Source: Sulfurihydrogenibium yellowstonense SS-5 (GTDB lineage: Bacteria > Aquificota > Aquificia > Aquificales > Hydrogenothermaceae). Taken from it: DNA of 14,327 bases. The stretch lies in the NCBI RefSeq assembly GCF_000173615.1, contig NZ_ABZS01000014.1:1-14327 (forward strand). Reading direction: 5' to 3'. Both the position numbers and the translations under genes were made by a program. Shown one piece after another: positions 6,241 through 12,877 of this stretch. Below the pieces are notes generated by a model. The model made no database searches. It was given only the letters and a program-made list of their open reading frames with translations, and was not told where the DNA came from. Numbering within the stretch: position 1 is the stretch's first letter; the number at the start of each line of letters is the position of its first letter.

Positions 6241-7248
6241 GATAATATTTAAAATTTCGCTTTCTTCAAGCTTTGGATAATTTTCTATCTCTATATTTTC
6301 CAATAGATGCTCTACTTTACTCATACCAATTAAAACAGTTCCAACGTATGGGGTACTTCTTACAAATTGAATAGGAATATGAACATCCTTTTTTACTTTA
6401 AACATCTCTTTTACATTTTCCGGGAAATTTCTTAAAACTCTTTTTTGGAGCAACGGAGCACTAATGTATGTGTAAATTCCAAGCTTATTGGCAAGCTCTA
6501 AGGTTGAGTAATATCTTCCTTCATAAGGCTGGTTTTTTAGTTTAAATGCTTCAAGCATTGCAATATTGTATGGCAGCTGAATGAATCTAAAATGATGGTT
6601 TTCTCCGCCAACTTCTTTTGCTATCTTGAAAATTTCATACAGATTTAAATGTTGTGGATGACTTTCTTCTACTCTAAAGCCGTTCCATGTTGCAAGACCA
6701 TAATATCTTAACTTACCTTCTTTAACCTTTCCTTCCAACAATCTAAAAACTGTCCATATTTTTTGATAGAACTTTTCTCTTGAAACAATCTGTAGCTGGT
6801 CTTCTGGGTTGTGAAGAAAATAAACGTCAATATAATTTGTTTTTAGGTTTTCTAAGCTTTTTTCAAACGACCAATCTATATATTTTGGAGAAAGTATATT
6901 GCCGTATGGTGTGATATCATCTTTTGTAATAATGCCTTTGTCTATAAATTCTTCTTTTAAGTATTTTGTAATGTTGTCAATTTTAAGCCTGTTGTCTCTT
7001 GGAAAGTATCCGCCTTTTGTGGAGATTATGACTTTACTTCTATCTACTTCCTGCAATACTTCTGAGATTACTCTTTCGCTTTCCATATCTCTATAATTTA
7101 TAGCAGTATCTACAACATTTATGCCAAGCTCTATCCCTTTTTTGATAGTATTTTTGTAGCTTTCATTGGTTATCGGGTCAGGATTTCCTAAGTATGTCCC
7201 AATTCCTATTTCTGAAAGTTGTAAGTCTAAAAAGTTTTTATAATTCAT
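6232..7248 (-). CDS. Aldo/keto reductase
   Basis: NAD(P)H-dependent oxidoreductase of the aldo/keto reductase superfamily; substrate unknown. The catalytic tetrad is visible as D47 and Y52 (NVVDTAINYRD), K78 (IISTKGG) and H146 (VYFLHNPED) in a (beta/alpha)8 barrel of 338 residues. C-terminal motifs include STPYVGTVLIGMSKVEHLLEN. The open frame runs on to 7314, but the extra 22 residues are lysine-rich and atypical. The ATG at 7248 has AAAGGTGAT 5 nt upstream and gives the normal N-terminus (LQLSEIGIGTYLG). The last codons and stop lie in the CACGTCTCAC repeat, so the native C-terminus may have been altered. It stands alone between repeat-filled spacers. Confidence 0.88.
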   Translation of the reverse strand: MNYKNFLDLQLSEIGIGTYLGNPDPITNESYKNTIKKGIELGINVVDTAINYRDMESERVISEVLQEVDRSKVIISTKGGYFPRDNRLKIDNITKYLKEEFIDKGIITKDDITPYGNILSPKYIDWSFEKSLENLKTNYIDVYFLHNPEDQLQIVSREKFYQKIWTVFRLLEGKVKEGKLRYYGLATWNGFRVEESHPQHLNLYEIFKIAKEVGGENHHFRFIQLPYNIAMLEAFKLKNQPYEGRYYSTLELANKLGIYTYISAPLLQKRVLRNFPENVKEMFKVKKDVHIPIQFVRSTPYVGTVLIGMSKVEHLLENIEIENYPKLEESEILNIIEK

Positions 7249-7336
7249 ATTATCACCTTTATTTTTATTCTTTGCTTGGGTAAAAAGCTTAAAAGCGTTT
7301 GATATTCTTTTCATAACAAAACATTATTAATTCTTT

Positions 7337-7516
7337 TTACTTCGGCTGAGAAATTCAATAAAAATATAAGATTCTTCGCTACGCTCAGAATGACAAATAA
7401 GGTTTCCATTCCTATAATGCCTATCAGTCAACCTTTCCTTGTCATCCTGAGGACGTAAGTCCGAAGGATCTCCTTTTTAAATTCTATGAAATTACTAATT
7501 TTTCACCCAGTATAAT
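7337..7516. repeat. Dispersed hairpin element (copy D) between 19-bp direct repeats
   Basis: The spacer between the aldo/keto reductase and ymdB genes has no ORF. It holds a forward hairpin unit at about 7369-7394 (AGATTCTTCG...CTCAGAATGAC) and a perfect inverted unit at 7444-7469 (ATCCT, GA, GGAC, GTAA, GTCC, GA, AGGAT). The block is flanked by an exact 19-bp direct repeat (7318-7336 and 7517-7535, AAAACATTATTAATTCTTT), as if the insertion duplicated its target or arose by recombination. Confidence 0.65.
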
Positions 7517-7552
7517 AAAACATTATTAATTCTTTCTTTCTTTCTCTTCCAA

Positions 7553-8314
7553 CTATTCCTTTATCTGTATTCTCTTTAAATTCCTATCTTTAAGATTAAC
7601 ATAAAGTGAATTAAAAATAAACTGACCTTCAGCAGGTTCATACTTTTGTGGAATTCCTGAGATAAACTTTTTTATGATTTCATCTTTCCTTACGCCAATA
7701 ACAGAGTCTAAAGCTCCTGTCATTCCTACATCGGATATAAAAGCGGTACCACCGGGTAAAAATCTTTCATCTGCTGTTGGTACATGGGTATGGGTTCCAA
7801 AAACTATATCAGCTCTTGAATCTACATAATAGCCAAATGCTTGTTTTTCTGATGTTGCTTCAGCATGAAAATCTACGATAACGTAATCTACCTTCCCTTT
7901 AATAATCTCATAAATTTCATCAAACTTTCTAAACGGACAATCTAAGACCATTCCCATAAAAGCTCTACCCATTAGGTTTATAATGGCTACTTTATAGCCA
8001 TTTTTTTCAAATACATTAAATCCTTTTCCCGGTGCAGATGGTGGTAAATTTGCAGGTCTTAAAAGTCTTTCATCGTCAATAATTTCATAAACTTCCTTTT
8101 TATCAAAGGTATGATTTCCTGATGTGATAACATCAACCTTAACTTCTATCATCTCCTGAAAAACTGATTTTGTAATGCCGTTTCCATGTGCTAAATTTTC
8201 ACCGTTTAAAACAACAAAGTCAATGTTTAGTTCTTCAATCAATTTAGGGAGAACTGACTTAACGGCCCTCCTGCCGGTTCTACCGATTACATCACCTATA
8301 AGCAAAACATTCAT
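7553..8314 (-). CDS. ymdB: YmdB-family metallophosphoesterase (TIGR00282)
   Basis: Dinuclear-metal phosphoesterase. The Bacillus homologue hydrolyses 2',3'-cyclic AMP and affects biofilm formation and motility. All metal ligands line up with the known positions: D8 (LIGDVIG), E39-N40 (NGEN), N67-H68 (SGNHTFD), H150 (DFHAE), and H175 and H177 (GTHTHVPT). Its 253 residues match the family (about 260). The ATG has AGGAG 8 nt upstream. It is transcribed divergently from the lysine aminomutase gene, and nothing else shares its transcript except the repeat-filled spacer downstream. In vivo substrate in this organism is unknown. Confidence 0.9.
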   Translation of the reverse strand: MNVLLIGDVIGRTGRRAVKSVLPKLIEELNIDFVVLNGENLAHGNGITKSVFQEMIEVKVDVITSGNHTFDKKEVYEIIDDERLLRPANLPPSAPGKGFNVFEKNGYKVAIINLMGRAFMGMVLDCPFRKFDEIYEIIKGKVDYVIVDFHAEATSEKQAFGYYVDSRADIVFGTHTHVPTADERFLPGGTAFISDVGMTGALDSVIGVRKDEIIKKFISGIPQKYEPAEGQFIFNSLYVNLKDRNLKRIQIKE

Positions 8315-8382
8315 TTATAAAACTCCTGATATTAAAAATTTTTCCTAAATCTATCATTTAGATACTTAATTTCTTATAGCTC

Positions 8383-8448
8383 TTTATTTTATCAAAAGTA
8401 AAAATCAAAAAAATGAGATTATTCAGACTTAACCTATGATAAAATAAA
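8383..8448. promoter_or_regulatory. Divergent promoters built on a 12-bp inverted repeat
   Basis: TTTATTTTATCA (8383-8394) and TGATAAAATAAA (8437-8448) are a perfect 12-bp inverted pair 42 nt apart in the ymdB/kamA divergent spacer. Each arm reads outward as TGATAAAAT, an extended -10 (TGnTAAAAT). That places starts near 8452 for kamA (about 29-nt leader) and 8379 for ymdB (about 65-nt leader). No good -35 boxes are seen. Confidence 0.45.
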
Positions 8449-8480
8449 CTTTTTATAAATACCTCTAAAACGGAGCAAAG

Positions 8481-9605
8481 TTGCAAAATTTAGAAGAAAA
8501 TTTCTGGCAAAAGATACATCTTTATAAAGATATCTCAAATGAGCAGTGGCAAGACTGGAAGTGGCAAATAGCTAATAGAATTACTTCTTTAAATGAGTTA
8601 AAACAAATAATACCGATTAAAAACGAAGAAGATTTCTTGAAAATATCTGAAATATTTCACTTTGGAACCACTCCTTATTATATATCGCTAATCAATCCAA
8701 ATGATGAGAACGACCCAATATTAAAGCAAATTCTACCGGACATAAAAGAGATAGATGAAAAATATCAAGAAGGAGCTTTTTTAGACCCATTTTTAGAAGA
8801 TGTTAAATCTCCTGTACCCGGTTTAACCCATAGATACCCTGACAGAGTTTTATTTAGAGCTACAAACTTTTGTAGTGTTTACTGCAGACACTGTATGAGA
8901 AAGAGAATGTTCTTAGAAGATGAAAGAGCAAGGACAAAAGAAGAATACGATGCCATGTTTGAATACATAAGAAATAATAAATCTATAAAAGAAGTCTTGA
9001 TATCCGGCGGTGACCCCCTAACCCTCCCAAATAAAAAGATAGAATATATTCTCAAAAATCTTTATGAGATATCGCATATTGATGTTATAAGAATCGGAAG
9101 CAGAGAGCTTGTTGTAAATCCTTATAGATTCTACGATGAAAAACTATTACAACTCTTTGAAAAATACGATAAAGTTTGGCTTATTACACATTTTAACCAT
9201 CCAAATGAAATAACATCAGAAACAAAGAAGGCTGTAAAAAACATTCTATCAACAGGAACACCTGTTTTAAATCAAACCGTTTTACTAAAAGGAATCAACG
9301 ATAGTAAAGAAACAATAGAAAATCTTATGAGAGATTTACTTAAAGTAAAAATAAAACCATACTATCTTTTTCAATGCGACCCAACAAAAGGAGTTTATCA
9401 TTTTAGAACTCCTTTAGAAGTCGGTTTAGAAATTATGGAGTATTTAAGAGGAAGATTGTCAGGACTTGGAATACCAACCTTTGCCGTTGACCTTTTAGGT
9501 GGACTTGGTAAAGTCCCTGTCCTTCCAAATTATATAATTGAAAAAAATGAGGATTATATAGTTTTTAGAAACTATGAAAATAAAACTGTAAAAGTTAAAA
9601 TTTGA
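8481..9605 (+). CDS. kamA: Lysine 2,3-aminomutase (radical SAM, PLP)
   Basis: Interconverts L-alpha-lysine and L-beta-lysine using a radical-SAM [4Fe-4S] cluster and PLP. The cluster motif is C131-x3-C135-x2-C138 (CSVYCRHC). The two Asp residues that grip the substrate epsilon-amine are D300 (FQCDPTKG) and D337 (FAVDLLGG), and the PLP lysine is K344 (GLGKVP). The 37 and 7 residue spacings equal those of D293/D330/K337 in the clostridial enzyme, so lysine rather than glutamate is the likely substrate. It is 374 residues, shorter than the clostridial protein (about 416) at the C-terminus. The start is TTG, with GGAG 5 nt upstream and no better ATG. No beta-lysine acetyltransferase or EF-P gene is adjacent, so an osmolyte role versus EF-P modification is undecided. 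Confidence 0.88.
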   Translation: MQNLEENFWQKIHLYKDISNEQWQDWKWQIANRITSLNELKQIIPIKNEEDFLKISEIFHFGTTPYYISLINPNDENDPILKQILPDIKEIDEKYQEGAFLDPFLEDVKSPVPGLTHRYPDRVLFRATNFCSVYCRHCMRKRMFLEDERARTKEEYDAMFEYIRNNKSIKEVLISGGDPLTLPNKKIEYILKNLYEISHIDVIRIGSRELVVNPYRFYDEKLLQLFEKYDKVWLITHFNHPNEITSETKKAVKNILSTGTPVLNQTVLLKGINDSKETIENLMRDLLKVKIKPYYLFQCDPTKGVYHFRTPLEVGLEIMEYLRGRLSGLGIPTFAVDLLGGLGKVPVLPNYIIEKNEDYIVFRNYENKTVKVKI

Positions 9606-11204
9606 TTAAACTAACCCGTACTTTTTTAATTTTCTCCATAAAGTAACTCTATCTATATTCAAAATTTTTGCAGCTTTACTTTTGTTCCAATTTACACTTT
9701 CTAATACTCTTAATATCTTTTGTTTTTCATCAATCTCTTCATCAAGATCATTTTGCGTTAAAATCTTCGTGTTATAAACTATCTCGTCTGGAAGATCCGA
9801 TACTTCTATAAACTTCCCTTTTGCTAAAATTACAGCCCGTTCAATAATATTTTCTAACTCTCTTATATTACCCGGATAGTCATAATTAAGAAGTAGCCTT
9901 ACTGCTTCCGGAGATATACCTTTTATATGTTTGTTGTACTGCTTCGAATATAAATCTATGAAATAATTTATCAAAAACGGAATATCTTCCTTTCTTTCTC
10001 TTAATGCCGGAACTTTTATTGAAATTACTTTCAACCTGTAATACAGATCTTCTCTAAATTTACCTTCCTTCACAAGCTGGCTTAGGTCTTTGTTTGTTGC
10101 AGCTATGATTCTAACATCAACCTTTTTAGTTTTTGTATCTCCAAGTCTTTCAAATTCTTTTTCTTGAATTAGATGTAAAAGTTTTGATTGTAGATATGTA
10201 GGCAACTCTCCTATTTCATCTAAAAATAAAGTTCCACCATCAGCAAGCTCTACTTTTCCCGGCTTGTCTTTTACTGCCCCCGTAAAGGCACCTTTAACAT
10301 ATCCAAAAAGTTCACTTTCTAATAAATTATCAGGTATTGCAGCACAGTTTATCTTTACAAAAGGCTTATCTCTTCTTGAAGACTGATTATGAATATACTT
10401 TGCAAGAACATTTTTACCGGTTCCGGATTCTCCTTCCAATAAAACGTTTGCAGTTGTATCAGCGACAGTTTTAGCAATATCTAAAACATAAACCATTAAA
10501 CTACTTTTAGTGATAAGTCTGGATTTATTGCTTGCAGCTTCTTGCGAAAGCATACAATCCGGAACGACATAGAATGAAAATATGCTCCCCTCCCCACTTT
10601 TTAACCTTGTAAATACAGCTGAAACTTTTATCTTACCGTATGCAGGCGTCTCAATTATAATGTCTTCTCTTGAAGAAGGAAGCTCTTTTAAATCTTTTTT
10701 TATAAGCAAACTTAAATTCATTCCTTTAATATCTACTTCTCTACATAATAGATTTTTTGCGTTTTGATTGTAATTTATTATTTTCCCTTGATTATCAACA
10801 ACCACAATAGCATCAATTACAGAATCTAAGATTAAATGACTAAATTCTTTTTCTTTTTTTATGATTTCTATATACTGATTAACTTTTGTTGAGTCTCTAA
10901 TCTCTTCAATTATTCCTGCAAACTCTCCATTTTCAAATACAGGTTTAAAACTATAACAAACTTTTTTAGAACAACAGCTTAAAGTTATATTAAAATCTTC
11001 AAATTCCGGGAATGTTGAATGTTTATTATAATAATCTATTGGACATTTTTTACAGATATCAAACATTTTTAAATTTTTACATGATTGACCTTCTTTTATA
11101 TTCAAAATATCTTTTGCAGTTTTGTTTACGTATTTTATCTCTTTATTTTTATCAACAAATATTACACCGGTTGATAGATTGTTAAGCAAGTCTAAATCCA
11201 TCAT
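9606..11204 (-). CDS. Sigma-54-dependent activator with two PAS domains
   Basis: Enhancer-binding regulator of 532 residues. PAS1 (about 5-105) is Cys-rich (C42, C51, C54, C77, C78, C83) and may hold a redox, metal or heme sensor. PAS2 is at about 120-220. The AAA+ domain has Walker A GESGTGKN (258-265), the sigma-54 contact loop GAFTGA (305-310) and Walker B TLFLDE (325-330). A Fis-type helix-turn-helix ends the protein ([23 protein letters not shown]). Walker A ends in N where E is usual. The ATG at 11204 overlaps the SCP2 gene stop (TGATG); GTG codons at 11210 and 11207 and an ATG at 11201 are alternatives. It is probably the last gene of its operon and a candidate for binding the TGTTGCA repeats upstream of that operon. 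Its stop abuts kamA's. Confidence 0.92.
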   Translation of the reverse strand: MMDLDLLNNLSTGVIFVDKNKEIKYVNKTAKDILNIKEGQSCKNLKMFDICKKCPIDYYNKHSTFPEFEDFNITLSCCSKKVCYSFKPVFENGEFAGIIEEIRDSTKVNQYIEIIKKEKEFSHLILDSVIDAIVVVDNQGKIINYNQNAKNLLCREVDIKGMNLSLLIKKDLKELPSSREDIIIETPAYGKIKVSAVFTRLKSGEGSIFSFYVVPDCMLSQEAASNKSRLITKSSLMVYVLDIAKTVADTTANVLLEGESGTGKNVLAKYIHNQSSRRDKPFVKINCAAIPDNLLESELFGYVKGAFTGAVKDKPGKVELADGGTLFLDEIGELPTYLQSKLLHLIQEKEFERLGDTKTKKVDVRIIAATNKDLSQLVKEGKFREDLYYRLKVISIKVPALRERKEDIPFLINYFIDLYSKQYNKHIKGISPEAVRLLLNYDYPGNIRELENIIERAVILAKGKFIEVSDLPDEIVYNTKILTQNDLDEEIDEKQKILRVLESVNWNKSKAAKILNIDRVTLWRKLKKYGLV

Positions 11205-11584
11205 CACCACTCTGTAGGGACTCTGCCCATCATTCTTAAGCTTTCTTCAAAGGGTCCCATATATTTCATGGCTGTAATCATAGAGCCTTTAAATTTTAAT
11301 TTTTTAGTAAGCATTGCAGCCTTTGGCCCCATTTCACCTTTGGCTAAAATTTTCCAGTTATCGTATGTTGCCCACATCTCAAAATCATATTTTTTATTAT
11401 CAGCTTTTCCGGCGGATTTTGCAACTCCATTTTCAACTATAAGTTCAACAGCCTCATCTTCCTTTCCTTCTATAAAATACTTTATAGACGCAGTAAACCC
11501 TTTCAAATCATTAACAAGCTTATCATTTTTGTTCCATTCATCTTTGTATAATTGTATCCATTCTTCAGATAAGAATTTTGCCAT
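11204..11584 (-). CDS. SCP2-like sterol/lipid-carrier domain protein
   Basis: A 126-residue single-domain protein resembling the SCP2 sterol-carrier fold: an N-terminal helix (LSEEWIQLYKDEWNKND), a beta-sheet core (VELIVENGVAKSAG, YDFEMWATYDNWKILAKGE) and helices ending in SMITAMKYMGPFEESLRMMG. This fold binds hydrophobic ligands or thioesters; no catalytic residues can be named. There is no signal peptide. AAGGAG lies just before the ATG. Its stop overlaps the activator start, and the gene follows two DUF2173 genes, so the four probably act together. Function unknown; the family assignment rests on pattern recognition. Confidence 0.72.
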   Translation of the reverse strand: MAKFLSEEWIQLYKDEWNKNDKLVNDLKGFTASIKYFIEGKEDEAVELIVENGVAKSAGKADNKKYDFEMWATYDNWKILAKGEMGPKAAMLTKKLKFKGSMITAMKYMGPFEESLRMMGRVPTEW

Positions 11585-11606
11585 TTTTCTACTCCTTTGA
11601 TTTTTT

Positions 11607-11627
11607 AGCCGGGAGAAACTCCCGGCT
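11607..11627 (-). other. Intercistronic GC-rich stem-loop
   Basis: A perfect 9-bp hairpin, AGCCGGGAG and CTCCCGGCT with a 3-nt loop, lies between the second DUF2173 gene and the SCP2 gene. On the transcribed strand it is followed by A residues, not U, so it is not a standard intrinsic terminator. A 3'-end stabiliser or processing site raising DUF2173 mRNA over the downstream genes is the simplest reading. Confidence 0.6.
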
Positions 11628-11639
11628 TGAGTTAATTAA

Positions 11640-11966
11640 TTACTTAGAAAGAAGAGCTCTAAAAACTTCATTAAATGAAACTTCATCGTTTTTAACGAAT
11701 ACACCAACATTACCTGCAACACAGACTGAATATTTAGGACCTGTCAATGCCCAGCCATGTAATGGAGTCCATTCTTGGCCAGAAAATGCAGTGTATCCAT
11801 CTGTTTGCATTCTTGCCATTGCGTTGTTTGCTGCACACATTGTAGCTGCCATTGCTGCCTCTTCTTCAGTTATATCCCCTTCGTAAGCTACAAGTGTGCC
11901 ATCTGGATTAAATTCACCTGCTGCAAAAACACCTTTGATTGACATTAATTTTTTTAAGTCTGCCAT
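11640..11966 (-). CDS. DUF2173 family protein (second copy)
   Basis: A 108-residue protein I assign to DUF2173, a small family of unknown function with a roadblock/profilin-like look. Pattern: LKKLMSIKGVFAAGEFNPDGTLVAYEGDI, then an Ala/Met-rich helix (AAMAATMCAANNAM), then YSVCVAGNVGVFV. It is a clear paralogue of the gene just upstream, sharing AAGEF, the G-D-I turn, the AAN helix and the Y-x-x-C-x-x-GNVGVFV strand, with the Cys (C82) conserved between them. The frame opens at a GTG (11975), but the ATG at 11966 with AGGAGGT 8-9 nt upstream is preferred. No signal peptide or membrane segment. Both copies have strong ribosome-binding sites, suggesting high expression. Confidence 0.75.
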   Translation of the reverse strand: MADLKKLMSIKGVFAAGEFNPDGTLVAYEGDITEEEAAMAATMCAANNAMARMQTDGYTAFSGQEWTPLHGWALTGPKYSVCVAGNVGVFVKNDEVSFNEVFRALLSK

Positions 11967-11982
11967 TTTACCCACCTCCTAA

Positions 11983-12324
11983 TTAAACATACTTGCTTAA
12001 AACTTCAAAAGTTTTGTCAAAGTCAGCTTTTGAAAGCTCAACAAAAACTCCGACATTTCCCATGATGCATGCAGCATATTTTCCGGCTGCTACTGCAAAA
12101 CCTTGAACAGGATAAAATCCTTCTTTACCTGTATATGCGCTCCAACCTTTTGCTTGCATGTTTCCTATAGCTCTGTTAGCTGCAGCCATCAATGCAGCTA
12201 TTTCTGCAGCTTTTTCTGAAATGTCCCCAGTGTAGGATAAAAGTCTTCCATCTTCAGAAAACTCTCCTGCTGCAACTGCTCCGGGCAACGACATTAACTC
12301 GTGCAACTTTGATAAAATTGCCAT
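11983..12324 (-). CDS. DUF2173 family protein (first copy)
   Basis: A 113-residue paralogue of the following gene and first gene of the four-gene operon. Visible blocks: LHELMSLPGAVAAGEFSEDGRLLSYTGDI, an Ala-rich helix (AAEIAALMAAANRAIGNMQ) and YAACIMGNVGVFVELS with C86. The start was moved from a GTG at 12333 to the ATG at 12324 because AAGGAGGTG sits 7 nt before it and matches the sister gene. The small alpha/beta pattern suggests a homo- or heterodimer of the two paralogues, but that is inference. Expression is probably controlled from the sigma-54-like site and repeats upstream. Confidence 0.75.
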   Translation of the reverse strand: MAILSKLHELMSLPGAVAAGEFSEDGRLLSYTGDISEKAAEIAALMAAANRAIGNMQAKGWSAYTGKEGFYPVQGFAVAAGKYAACIMGNVGVFVELSKADFDKTFEVLSKYV

Positions 12325-12362
12325 GTTCAACACCTCCTTAAAAAATTTTCAAAAATACTTAT

Positions 12363-12378
12363 ATAAATTTTCATGCCA
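12363..12378 (-). promoter_or_regulatory. Candidate sigma-54 (-24/-12) promoter
   Basis: On the minus strand TGGCATG, 4 nt, TTTAT resembles the consensus TGGCACG-N4-TTGCW. The -24 half is good; the -12 half lacks the GC. The predicted start is near 12352, 28 nt before the first DUF2173 ATG. An AT-rich sigma-70 promoter in the same stretch cannot be excluded. Confidence 0.4.
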
Positions 12379-12434
12379 ATCACATTAAGTATTTGTAAAA
12401 ATAATATTAATTATGAAATAAGCTTTGACTGAGA

Positions 12435-12483
12435 TGTTGCAAAAAATGTTGCATACATTAAAACTGTTGCATAGTATGTTGCA
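12435..12483. promoter_or_regulatory. Four TGTTGCA repeats: candidate activator-binding array
   Basis: Exact copies of TGTTGCA start at 12435, 12447, 12465 and 12477, giving spacings of 12, 18 and 12 bp. Each contains a TG-N3-CA dyad. They lie 83-131 bp upstream of the predicted operon start, the usual place for sigma-54 enhancers, and the operon encodes such an activator. Binding is inferred. Confidence 0.6.
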
Positions 12484-12492
12484 ATAAGTTAA

Positions 12493-12506
12493 TTGATGCA
12501 GATCAT
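12493..12506. promoter_or_regulatory. FNR/CRP-like half-perfect dyad
   Basis: TTGAT-GCAG-ATCAT matches the FNR-type box TTGAT-N4-ATCAA at 9 of 10 positions. It lies about 145 bp upstream of the DUF2173 operon start, beyond the TGTTGCA array. A chance match in AT-rich DNA is possible. Confidence 0.25.
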
Positions 12507-12526
12507 ATTGAATGATATACGTCGGA

Positions 12527-12780
12527 TGAGAAATTCAATAAAAGCTATGAGATTAAAAATAAAAGACTCTTCGCCGACTGTGTGGAATGACAAATAAGAC
12601 AGTTGTTAATGTAGATGTGTGCATGTAATTCATGAATTGCCCCACTACTATTTTACTTTCTTTGTTATCTTTAGGCTGTAAGCCCAAGGAACATATTTTT
12701 TGATTTTTTGATTTGAAAAAACAAGAGATTCTTCGCCGACTTCAGAACGACAACATTGATTTTTGAAACAGTCTCTATAG
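12527..12780. repeat. Dispersed hairpin repeats (copy E) in the dapD/tnpB upstream spacer
   Basis: No ORF. The segment 12527-12598 repeats the block at 7343-7397 (GAGAAATTCAATAAAA, then a GACTCTTCGCC...GGAATGACAAATAAG hairpin unit). A palindromic AATTCATGAATTGCCC lies at 12627-12642, shared with 1342-1357. A decayed inverted unit (about 12667-12693) and a forward unit at 12724-12750 (GAGATTCTTCGCC...CAGAACGAC) complete a miniature-element copy that ends just before the dapD promoter. Confidence 0.6.
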
Positions 12781-12788
12781 TACATTTT

Positions 12789-12824
12789 TGATATAATAAA
12801 CTCCAATATTTAATCACGGGAGGT
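12789..12824 (+). promoter_or_regulatory. Native dapD promoter and displaced Shine-Dalgarno
   Basis: TGATATAAT (12789-12797) is a perfect extended -10 with no clear -35. It is followed 20 nt later by GGGAGGT (12818-12824), a strong ribosome-binding site with no start codon near it. If the insertion at 12826-14189 is removed, GGAGG falls 5 nt before the dapD ATG. Today this promoter reads through tnpB. Confidence 0.65.
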
Positions 12825-12877
12825 TAACAACAGTTGCTATTTTTTGTAAAAAAGTTTAAAGCAGTAGAGATTGAGAA

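Noticed and set aside
11607..11627. Rho-independent terminator between DUF2173 and SCP2 genes
   Set aside because: The 9-bp hairpin is followed by A residues on the transcribed strand, so it lacks the U-tract; kept as an intercistronic stem-loop.
11268..11886. Two + strand ORFs opposite the SCP2 and DUF2173 genes
   Set aside because: Antisense shadows; the minus-strand genes have strong ribosome-binding sites and family patterns.
12435..12483. Plasmid-like iterons
   Set aside because: Four 7-bp direct repeats could suggest an origin, but there is no Rep gene and their position upstream of a sigma-54-type operon explains them better.
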